A DNA stretch of 15,948 nt, from assembly GCA_002361775.1 (NCBI GenBank), contig DETV01000021.1, positions 1 through 15,948 of the forward strand, given 5' to 3'. The DNA is from Eubacterium sp. UBA3279. Lineage in GTDB: Bacteria; Bacillota; Clostridia; Lachnospirales; Lachnospiraceae. This document shows, piece by piece, positions 1 through 5,358 of the stretch (the first letter of the stretch is position 1; each line of letters opens with the position of its first letter). The notes beneath the pieces were generated by a model. The model worked only from the letters and a program-made list of their open reading frames with translations, searched no databases and was not told the origin of the DNA. The translations under genes were made by a program, and so were the position numbers.

Positions 1-25
1 GGACACTGTAGGGCTGAACTGTTAC
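1..25 (+). repeat. Left copy of a short interspersed repeat
   Basis: Positions 12-25 read GGCTGAACTGTTAC. The same 14 bases occur in reverse complement at 15892-15905 near the other end of the window. The flanking 11 bases also resemble each other (8 of 11 match by hand), so the repeat probably extends beyond the window start. No gene overlaps it. A dispersed intergenic repeat is an inference from two copies. Confidence 0.6.
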
Positions 26-47
26 ATATAAAGGCAACAGAAACCAG

Positions 48-83
48 AAAAAGAGCATTCAGATTTTTCATCCAAATGCCCCT
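48..83 (-). terminator. Intrinsic terminator of the gene at 93-488
   Basis: Read on the minus strand, an arm at 83-70 (AGGGGCATTTGGAT) pairs with an arm at 64-51 around the loop GAAAA. This gives 14 consecutive pairs, several of them G-U, which fits minus-strand RNA best. A run of five U residues (52-48) follows. It lies 10 bases past the stop codon of the upstream minus-strand gene. Confidence 0.75.
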
Positions 84-92
84 TTCTTCTTG

Positions 93-488
93 CTAAAAAT
101 ACCTCCTGCATCTCCTATGTCTGCATCTTCTTCTGTACATTTCATTAAATAGCAACACACCAATCAGATCATGTAACTCATTTCCTTCCCGCCTGTTTTG
201 CATTTCCATCTCTTCTTCTGCCCCTGCCAGTTCTTCTTCCAACAATTCCTTTTCAATTTTTCCACAAAGATGAGCCATCATGAATTTATCCGGATATTCA
301 TCAAACATCATACTGCCGTCATATTCCATACGGTCACATTCTCTCTCCACTTTCTCCTGTATTGCCAAAGCGCGACGGGAATAATAAGATTTCATCACTT
401 CTCTGTCTTTTTCCTGTTCCTTTTCCTGCTCAAAGGGAAGCAAAATAGGATAGGGCATATAAAAGGGAAGGGGCTGATCATATTCCAT
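93..488 (-). CDS. Hypothetical protein, 131 aa, charged, with Arg/Cys-rich tail
   Basis: Family not recognised. The start is supported by AGGTGA a few bases upstream of the ATG, and a good terminator follows the stop, so this is probably a real monocistronic gene. The N-terminus is aromatic and proline-rich (PFYMPYP at about 9-15). Residues 20-105 are strongly charged and likely helical, with a Glu-rich stretch near 78-95. The C-terminus is basic and Cys/Arg-rich (RRRCRHRRCRRYF), which could suit nucleic-acid or metal binding, but that is a guess. No signal peptide or membrane segment is seen. The coding DNA contains a 19-base in-frame duplication of its own start region. It is divergent from the isochorismatase-like gene with 118 bases between the two starts. 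Confidence 0.7.
   Translation of the reverse strand: MEYDQPLPFYMPYPILLPFEQEKEQEKDREVMKSYYSRRALAIQEKVERECDRMEYDGSMMFDEYPDKFMMAHLCGKIEKELLEEELAGAEEEMEMQNRREGNELHDLIGVLLFNEMYRRRCRHRRCRRYF
319..337 (-). repeat. Direct repeat copy 2, inside the hypothetical gene
   Basis: This 19-base sequence is identical to 478-496, which spans the ribosome binding site end and first codons of the same gene. The offset of 159 bases is 53 codons exactly, so both copies are read in one frame as DRMEYD-like and MEYD sequence. Confidence 0.85.
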
Positions 489-496
489 ACGGTCAC
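478..496 (-). repeat. Direct repeat copy 1, over the start codon
   Basis: It contains GTGACCGT, the ATG at 488-486 and the codons for EYD of the hypothetical gene. The same 19 bases recur at 319-337. Confidence 0.85.
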
Positions 497-606
497 CTCA
501 AAAGATATTTCATAATACTATATGCACAACTTTCAGAATATGTTATAGTTCTTTTATCATAACAGCGAAGTCCGAAACATTTCCCTTTTATAGCAGGAGG
601 TTTTTC

Positions 607-1149
607 ATGAATATTACATCTAACTCTTCCCTTTTTTTAATCATTGACGATCAGGTTCGTCTGCTTCCCTCTATCTGCGATGCAGAGAAAATGCTCCACA
701 ATACAGGAATTTTAATTCAGGGATTAAAACTTTTAAACGTCCCCATGGTCATTACCCAACAATACACCAAAGGTCTGGGGATGTCTGATCCTTCTATCTA
801 TCTCCATACCGGCACAGAGGATTATCTGGAAAAACGTACTTTCAGTTGTTGGAAAGATGAAAACATCCGACAATTTATCCAAAATTCCGGCTGCCGCCGG
901 GTGATTCTCTGCGGAATAGAAGCTCATATTTGTGTACTGCAGACAGCTCTTGATCTTGTCCATGCAGGGTACGAAACTGTTCTTGTGACTGACTGCACCT
1001 CTTCCCGGAAATTATCTGATAAAGAAACGGCTTTGCAGCGAATGCTCCAGGAAGGCATTACCTTAACTTCCTATGAATCCCTATTATTTGAAATGATGGA
1101 AACTTCTCTCCATCCTCATTTTAAAAAAATTTCTGCTTTGATCAAATAA
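607..1149 (+). CDS. Isochorismatase-family cysteine hydrolase
   Basis: 180 aa, a usual length for the single-domain isochorismatase-like (YcaC/nicotinamidase fold) hydrolases. The expected Asp-Lys-Cys catalytic triad is visible: D14 in LFLIIDDQ, K76 in YLEKRTFSC and C109 in LCGIEAHICVLQT, with the family's cis-peptide segment just before the cysteine. No signal peptide, so cytoplasmic. AGGAGG lies six bases before the ATG. Known members hydrolyse isochorismate, nicotinamide, other amides or carbamoyl compounds; nothing here fixes the substrate, and no siderophore or NAD salvage genes are nearby. It is read alone on the plus strand, and its stop codon abuts that of the opposing J-domain gene with no spacer. 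Confidence 0.9.
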   Translation: MNITSNSSLFLIIDDQVRLLPSICDAEKMLHNTGILIQGLKLLNVPMVITQQYTKGLGMSDPSIYLHTGTEDYLEKRTFSCWKDENIRQFIQNSGCRRVILCGIEAHICVLQTALDLVHAGYETVLVTDCTSSRKLSDKETALQRMLQEGITLTSYESLLFEMMETSLHPHFKKISALIK

Positions 1150-2115
1150 TCAGCAAGCCCTTTGAAATTCCCTCAATTTTTCTTTGGCTGCCGCATTCAA
1201 TCCCCGGGGAACCTGGATTTCTACTACAGCATACTGGTCTCCCCGCTGGGACGGATTTTTCATGGATACAATTCCCTTTCCTCTCAGACGAATCTTTGTT
1301 CCGGACTGTGTGCCTTCATTAATCATACATTCTACTACGCTTCCGTCCAATGTGCGGATTCGCACCTTTCCTCCCAGCGTTGCTGTTGTAAAGGGAATCG
1401 TAATCTTAGTATATACATCCATACCTTTCCGTTCGTAACCTGCTTTTTCCTTAATATGAACCTTTAATAACAGATCGCCTGGCTCCCCTCTTCCCTTTTG
1501 CCCTTTTCCTCTCAGACGAATGGTTTTTCCTTCTTCAATTCCTGCAGGAATCTTAATTTCCAGAGACTCCTTCAATCCATTTTCCGGATTCTGAAAACTA
1601 ATAGTTTTCTTCCCACCTAAAGCTGCCTCATCAAATTCCACCGTCACATCCGCGTTAAGATCGGCTCCCCTTCCACTTCCCTGAAATCCCGACCATTCTC
1701 TTCTGCTTCCATATGTCTTCCTGCCTCCCTGAAACATATCTCCAAATATATTTCCAAATATATCATCCATATCCGGAGAACTGCCGGTAAAATGATACTC
1801 GTGATATCCCTGCTGACCATTCCCAAAATCTGACCAGCCGCCAGAAGTTCCTCCCCAGCCTTGCGTACCTGCTCCTGCCTCCGGATCAAAAGCAGCATGA
1901 CCAAACTGATCATACATTTTCCGTTTTTCCTTATCACTCAACACAGCATAAGCCTCTGTAACTTCTTTGAATTTTTCTTCTGCTCCGTTGGCGGCAGTAT
2001 TTGTATCCGGATGATATTTCTTTGCCAGCTTTCTATATGCTTTTTTTATTGTTCCTTCATCTGCATCCTTACTTACTCCCAGAACTTCATAATAATCCCT
2101 TTTATTTTTCACCAT
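1150..2115 (-). CDS. Class B J-domain co-chaperone (DnaJ/CbpA-like)
   Basis: About 321 aa. An N-terminal J domain (about 7-70) carries the HPD motif at 35-37, which stimulates the DnaK ATPase. A Gly/Phe/Ser-rich linker follows (about 80-145), then DnaJ C-terminal substrate-binding domains (about 150-310). The four CxxCxGxG zinc-finger repeats of true DnaJ are absent, so this is a CbpA-type paralogue rather than the housekeeping DnaJ. Three in-frame starts are possible (GTG-ATG-ATG from 2121). The third, at 2115, is preferred because AGGAGG lies six bases upstream. It is the last gene of the heat-shock operon, 125 bases after the second Hsp20 stop with a hairpin in between, so its level may be set separately. 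Confidence 0.93.
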   Translation of the reverse strand: MVKNKRDYYEVLGVSKDADEGTIKKAYRKLAKKYHPDTNTAANGAEEKFKEVTEAYAVLSDKEKRKMYDQFGHAAFDPEAGAGTQGWGGTSGGWSDFGNGQQGYHEYHFTGSSPDMDDIFGNIFGDMFQGGRKTYGSRREWSGFQGSGRGADLNADVTVEFDEAALGGKKTISFQNPENGLKESLEIKIPAGIEEGKTIRLRGKGQKGRGEPGDLLLKVHIKEKAGYERKGMDVYTKITIPFTTATLGGKVRIRTLDGSVVECMINEGTQSGTKIRLRGKGIVSMKNPSQRGDQYAVVEIQVPRGLNAAAKEKLREFQRAC

Positions 2116-2190
2116 CATCACCCTCCTGTCTCATTTCAAAAGATATCTGAGAAAATATGTCCTGTTTCACTTTTACAATTCTGCCATAAG

Positions 2191-2220
2191 GAAAAGGAGA
2201 TCGGAATCAACCGACCTCCT
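2191..2220 (-). terminator. Hairpin between hsp20 and the J-domain gene, possible partial terminator
   Basis: On the minus strand AGGAGGTCGG (2220-2211) pairs with CCGATCTCCT (2204-2195) around TTGATT. All ten pairs are possible in minus-strand RNA, including one G-U that would be an A-C mismatch in plus-strand RNA. Four U residues follow directly. It starts 20 bases after the Hsp20 stop. No convincing promoter was seen between it and the J-domain gene, so readthrough is probably required. Confidence 0.65.
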
Positions 2221-2240
2221 CATCAGTTACGCTGTCATCA

Positions 2241-2705
2241 TCAGCCTTCGATGGAAATATATTTTCTTTCCTCTACTGCCGGTTTCTTTTCCATTTTCGG
2301 AACAAACAGTTTCAGGATACCATGTTTAAACTCCCCTTTAATGTCTTCCTGAGTTACCACATCGCCTACATAAAAAGTTCTCTCACAGGCTCCGGCAAAT
2401 CTCTCCTGCCGGATGTATTTTCCCGTAGATTTATCTTTTTCTTCCTGATTAAGTCCTTTTGCTGCTGAAATCGTTAAATACCCATCTTTCAGGGAAACCT
2501 TTACTTCTTCTTTTGTAAATCCCGGAAGATCTGTGATAATCTCATATCCGTCCGCCAATTCCTTAATATCTGTTTTCATTACATTTTTACTATTGTGTCC
2601 ATACAACTTCTTCTCCATTTTTCTAAAATCTCTGTCATCATAAAATGGAAAATCTCTCATAAAATCATCAAATAAACTTTCTCCAAAAATACTTGGCATC
2701 AACAT
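2241..2705 (-). CDS. hsp20: Small heat-shock protein, Hsp20/alpha-crystallin (second copy)
   Basis: 154 aa, ATP-independent holdase that binds unfolding proteins in the cytoplasm. The N-terminal arm (1-40) opens MLMPSIFGESLFDDF. The alpha-crystallin domain covers about 42-138 and ends with the GEFKHGILKLFVPK block (consensus AxxxxGxL). The C-terminal IxI motif (YISIEG) that docks subunits in the oligomer is present. AAGGAG lies nine bases before the ATG. It is about 70% identical by hand to the Hsp20 at 3380-3844, same length and no gaps, so the two arose by duplication. The bL25 gene lies 31 bases upstream in the same direction. Confidence 0.95.
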   Translation of the reverse strand: MLMPSIFGESLFDDFMRDFPFYDDRDFRKMEKKLYGHNSKNVMKTDIKELADGYEIITDLPGFTKEEVKVSLKDGYLTISAAKGLNQEEKDKSTGKYIRQERFAGACERTFYVGDVVTQEDIKGEFKHGILKLFVPKMEKKPAVEERKYISIEG

Positions 2706-2736
2706 AATCTATATCTCCTTTCATCTGCATTCTATA

Positions 2737-3318
2737 TTATTTTGCCTCATTTTCTGTTTCTTCATCCGTTTCTTTATTATTCACGGCAGATACCGTCACA
2801 ACTGCTTCTTCCAAATCTGTCAGCAGATCAATTTTTTCATTTGAAGCAACCGGGAGATCTTTTACTCGAATAGTATCGCCAACCCGCATATCTCCCACAT
2901 CCACCAAAATCTGTTCTACCAAATCCTCTGGAAACGCTTTATACGAAATCTCCTGCAGCAATTCTTCCAGGACACCTGTGGTCACCTTATCATGATTTAC
3001 CAAAACGATCTCCGCAACAGAATGTACTTTCTGACCACTTACCAAAGCCTGAAAATCTATCTCTTCAACACTGTGCCTCATGGAGTTATATACCACTTCC
3101 TTGATCAGCACATGATATACCTTTTCATCTACTGCCAGCATAATTTTACTTCCTTTGTGACAGCTTTTCAAAACACTTTCCACATCCCTTACGTTCATCT
3201 TCACAGGAATGGAACCTTCAATCTCTCTTCCAAATAAATTACCTGTAACGAAGCCTTCTCTTCTCAGCTTCTTTGCTTTAACATCCATGGATCTTTTTTC
3301 AGCTTTTAAAGTAGTCAT
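2737..3318 (-). CDS. rplY: Ribosomal protein bL25, Ctc (general stress) type
   Basis: 193 aa, the long two-domain form (TL5/Ctc) rather than the short E. coli L25. The N-terminal 5S rRNA-binding domain (about 1-90) starts with the family pattern LKAEKR and includes the basic KAKKLRREG stretch. The C-terminal beta domain follows (about 95-178, with GDMRVGDTIRVKDLP), then an acidic tail. In Bacillus subtilis the homologue Ctc is a stress protein bound to 5S rRNA. Its place between two Hsp20 genes suggests it is likewise made under heat or protein stress, which is inference. GGAGG lies close upstream of the ATG. It follows the first Hsp20 by 61 bases. Confidence 0.93.
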   Translation of the reverse strand: MTTLKAEKRSMDVKAKKLRREGFVTGNLFGREIEGSIPVKMNVRDVESVLKSCHKGSKIMLAVDEKVYHVLIKEVVYNSMRHSVEEIDFQALVSGQKVHSVAEIVLVNHDKVTTGVLEELLQEISYKAFPEDLVEQILVDVGDMRVGDTIRVKDLPVASNEKIDLLTDLEEAVVTVSAVNNKETDEETENEAK

Positions 3319-3379
3319 TTATCTTTTCCTCCAAATTCTGATTTATTTTTCATCTAAACATCAAATAATACTCAATCGG

Positions 3380-3844
3380 TTAACCTTCTATGGAAATATA
3401 TTTATTTTCTTCCACTGCCGGTTTCACTTCTTTTTTCGGTACAAATAATTTCAGGATACCATGTTTAAATTCTGCTTTTACATCATCCTGTTCAACCTCA
3501 TCACCCACATAAAAACTTCTGGTACAGGAACCTGCATACCTTTCTCTGCGAATATAATGTCCTGTTTCTTTTTCTTGTTCATCCTGATTCAACCCTTTAC
3601 ATGCTTCAATAGTCAAATAACCGTTATCCAGTGAAACTTTAACCTGATCTTTCTTAAATCCCGGAAGATCAACCTCCAACTGATATCCATGTTCAAGCTC
3701 TTTAATATCTGTCTTCATCAGATTACCGGCTCTCGTTCCATATAATTTTTTCTCTGTTCTCCTCATATCTTTATCATCATAAAACGGGAAATCATTAAAA
3801 AATTCATCAAACAAATTCTCTCCAAAAATACTAGGCATCAACAT
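3380..3844 (-). CDS. hsp20: Small heat-shock protein, Hsp20/alpha-crystallin (first copy)
   Basis: 154 aa cytoplasmic holdase chaperone and the first gene of the heat-shock operon. Its layout matches the second copy: N-terminal arm (1-40), alpha-crystallin domain (about 42-138) with AEFKHGILKL at 124-133, and an IxI motif at 150-152. AAGGAG precedes the ATG with suitable spacing. The leader from the predicted transcription start (about 3950) is roughly 105 bases. The promoter carries a CIRCE operator, so expression is predicted to rise when HrcA is inactivated by heat. Substitutions relative to the paralogue are spread along the whole length, with many in the N-terminal arm that governs client binding. 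Confidence 0.95.
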   Translation of the reverse strand: MLMPSIFGENLFDEFFNDFPFYDDKDMRRTEKKLYGTRAGNLMKTDIKELEHGYQLEVDLPGFKKDQVKVSLDNGYLTIEACKGLNQDEQEKETGHYIRRERYAGSCTRSFYVGDEVEQDDVKAEFKHGILKLFVPKKEVKPAVEENKYISIEG

Positions 3845-3957
3845 AAGTCATCTCTCCTTTTCATTCTATGCTTTATAACCTTGTTTCCTTGGAACAGGGA
3901 TGTTAGAAATAGAAGTATATCTTTTGATCTTTTATTCCCTTCCTTTGTTCTAGTTGT

Positions 3958-3986
3958 AATATAACACCTATTGTTAGCCACGTCAA
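3958..3986 (-). promoter_or_regulatory. Sigma-A promoter of the heat-shock operon
   Basis: On the minus strand TTGACG (3986-3981) is followed by 17 bases and TATATT (3963-3958). These match the vegetative consensus at five of six positions each. The -35 box lies inside the CIRCE operator. Transcription would start near 3950. Confidence 0.85.
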
Positions 3987-4000
3987 CCCCTGAGTGCTAA
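3974..4000 (-). promoter_or_regulatory. CIRCE operator (HrcA binding site)
   Basis: On the minus strand TTAGCACTC is followed by nine bases and CGTGGCTAA. The consensus is TTAGCACTC-N9-GAGTGCTAA. One arm is perfect at 9 of 9, the other keeps only its outer five bases. Spacing is exact and it overlaps the promoter -35 box, as expected for a repressor site. hrcA itself is not in the window. Confidence 0.85.
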
Positions 4001-4112
4001 TTTTATGTGAATATTTTGTGAAATTCTCCTTATGCAAGGAAAACATTGAACCCTAAAAGAGAACATACCGAAGGAGGAAATCATCAAAATCAGCCAGATT
4101 ACCAAATTTTTG

Positions 4113-4433
4113 AAAATCCACCTACAAAAAATCAAACAAAATAGGTGGAGATATTAAAAACTTGTGATTTAGCCTACAAAAAGCAGAATGAAATAGGCTG
4201 AAAATGAAAATTTTTGTTTTTTACCCTACTTTATATCCACAAAAAGTAGGTTGAAAAGAAGGTATTGATTGTAACAGCCTAACAAGGCTTGAAAAATGTA
4301 GGTGGATTTTTTGTGATAAGATTTGGGAACCCATTTTACTATGGAAAAAGTAGGCTGTCATCTGCAAAATAACAAGCTCCACCTAATAAATATCCTGTTG
4401 ATGTAAGCGATTTATTTTCGACTATATTTTTTG
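4113..4433 (+). repeat. Degenerate 52-bp tandem array of phased inverted half-sites
   Basis: This fills most of the 636-base gene-free gap between the two divergent genes. CCTA-type sites start at 4121, 4173, 4225, 4278, 4330 (as CCCA) and 4382, spaced 52, 52, 53, 52 and 52 bases. TAGG sites start at 4142, 4194, 4247, 4299 and 4351, spaced 52, 53, 52 and 52. Each TAGG lies 21-22 bases after its CCTA. Units 1 and 2 agree at about 33 of 52 positions by hand; later units keep mainly the anchors. Flanking bases vary, yet often remain complementary (TCCACCTA with TAGGTGGA in unit 1, AGCCTA with TAGGCT in unit 2). No protein reading frame is maintained. Function unknown: a multi-site operator, a curved DNA region or a structured transcript are possible. 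Confidence 0.8.
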
Positions 4434-4480
4434 TTTTAGAAATGATACAATATTATAAAAAGCCAGGAGGTATATTTGAT

Positions 4481-5125
4481 ATGGTTATCGGAAATAATGA
4501 AACACTTTTAATGATCGGAGATTCTGTAACCGATTGTGACCGCATCCGTCCCATAGGGGAAGGGGATGGAAATATGGGAAATGGATATCCCAGAAATGTT
4601 CAGGCTCTTTTAGACATGAAATATCCAGAAAAGCACATCCGCGTGATCAATATGGGAATCAGTGGAAATACCAGCAGGGATTTGAAAGAGCGCTGGCAAA
4701 GTGATGTGTTGGACCTGAAACCGGACTGGGTTAGCATCATGATAGGAATCAATGATATCTGGAGAAAATATGATCAATGTCTCCACCCGGAAGCCCGTGT
4801 TGATCTGGAGGAATATGAGGAAAATCTTCGCTGGATGCTGGAAAAAACACTGCCCTCTGTAAAAGGAATTATTTTAATGCCTCCTTGTTATATGGAACAG
4901 AATCATCAAGATGCCATGCGGGCAGATGCTGATCTCTACAGAGCCAAAACAGAAGAACTGGCCCGGGAATATCATACCCTTTATGGCGACGCCCAAGCAG
5001 GTATGGATGCTTATTTCCAACACTATCCCGCTATTTATATGTCCTGGGATCGGGTACATCCTAACCAGGTAGGTCACATGATTATAGCAAAAGCTCTGGT
5101 CGATGCACTGGGATTTCAATGGTAA
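4481..5125 (+). CDS. SGNH/GDSL-type esterase or lipase
   Basis: 214 aa, the usual size of compact SGNH hydrolases. All four blocks are present: GDSVTD with the nucleophile Ser (S15), the NMGISGNTS block with the oxyanion Gly, GIND with the Asn, and DRVHPNQVGH near the C-terminus with the catalytic Asp and His. There is no signal peptide, so it is probably cytoplasmic. Related enzymes remove acetyl groups from xylan or pectin oligosaccharides; the substrate here cannot be read. The start at 4481 is chosen because AGGAGG (4465-4470) precedes it by ten bases; an ATG at 4442 lacks such a site. The 52-bp array ends about 48 bases upstream. No clear promoter was found: TTGATG with TATATT at 4398-4428 has an over-long spacer. 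Confidence 0.92.
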   Translation: MVIGNNETLLMIGDSVTDCDRIRPIGEGDGNMGNGYPRNVQALLDMKYPEKHIRVINMGISGNTSRDLKERWQSDVLDLKPDWVSIMIGINDIWRKYDQCLHPEARVDLEEYEENLRWMLEKTLPSVKGIILMPPCYMEQNHQDAMRADADLYRAKTEELAREYHTLYGDAQAGMDAYFQHYPAIYMSWDRVHPNQVGHMIIAKALVDALGFQW

Positions 5126-5132
5126 TACACAA

Positions 5133-5182
5133 AATCTCTCATAGAAGTCCGTGTTTTTCACACCTTTTTTCTATGAGAGATT
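5133..5182 (+). terminator. Perfect 14-bp inverted repeat after the esterase gene, likely terminator
   Basis: AATCTCTCATAGAA (5133-5146) is exactly complementary to 5169-5182, with a 22-base loop that itself holds a small GTG/CAC stem. It begins seven bases after the esterase stop. The U tract on the plus side is weak (CTTATTGTTG). On the minus side TTTTG follows, so it may end transcripts from both directions. Confidence 0.65.
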
Positions 5183-5209
5183 CTTATTGTTGCAAATTTT
5201 ACAGTTTCC

Positions 5210-5287
5210 CAGAATACTCACCACTGTTTTTCTTAAAAAAAGTACTTTTTAGCGAGTTTTTGCGGAAAAATAATGGTGAGTATTTTG
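5210..5287. repeat. Large inverted repeat with palindromic core
   Basis: AATACTCACCA (5213-5223) is perfectly complementary to 5274-5284. Three more pairs outside it, one of them G-U, give a 14-pair stem. The 50-base interior holds the 14-base palindrome AAAAAGTACTTTTT (5237-5250) and a TTTTTGCGGAAAAA stem-loop just to its right. It lies 71 bases past the stop of the solute-binding protein gene. It may act in transcript ending, or be a small mobile or recombination relic. No coding potential is seen. Confidence 0.6.
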
Positions 5288-5358
5288 AATATCCGCGTAT
5301 TTACAACAAATCTGTTTCCAATGCAACAGGCCGACATACCCTTTCGCCTTATTCTATT

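Noticed and set aside
541..564. TGTTAT-N12-ATAACA as an operator between the two divergent genes
   Set aside because: Arms of only six AT-rich bases with a wide spacer are likely by chance, and no promoter could be placed around it.
1150..2115. Housekeeping dnaJ
   Set aside because: The zinc-finger CxxCxGxG repeats are missing, so it is a CbpA-type J protein.
3845..3950. RNA thermometer in the Hsp20 leader
   Set aside because: No stretch pairs convincingly with the AAGGAG site, and neither a ROSE nor a fourU pattern is seen; the only stem found (CCCTGTT with AACAAGG) is short and mismatched.
4204..4254. Short ORF of 16 codons within the array (MKIFVFYPTLYPQKVG)
   Set aside because: It has no convincing ribosome binding site, and the neighbouring units do not keep the frame or the peptide.
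4113..4433. CRISPR array or coding tandem repeat
   Set aside because: The units share only short anchors, not a 25-40 base identical repeat, there are no cas genes, and a period of 52-53 bases is not a multiple of three.
4442..4480. Upstream ATG as start of the SGNH esterase
   Set aside because: It lacks a ribosome binding site, whereas AGGAGG precedes the ATG at 4481 and the family's conserved N-terminus begins there.
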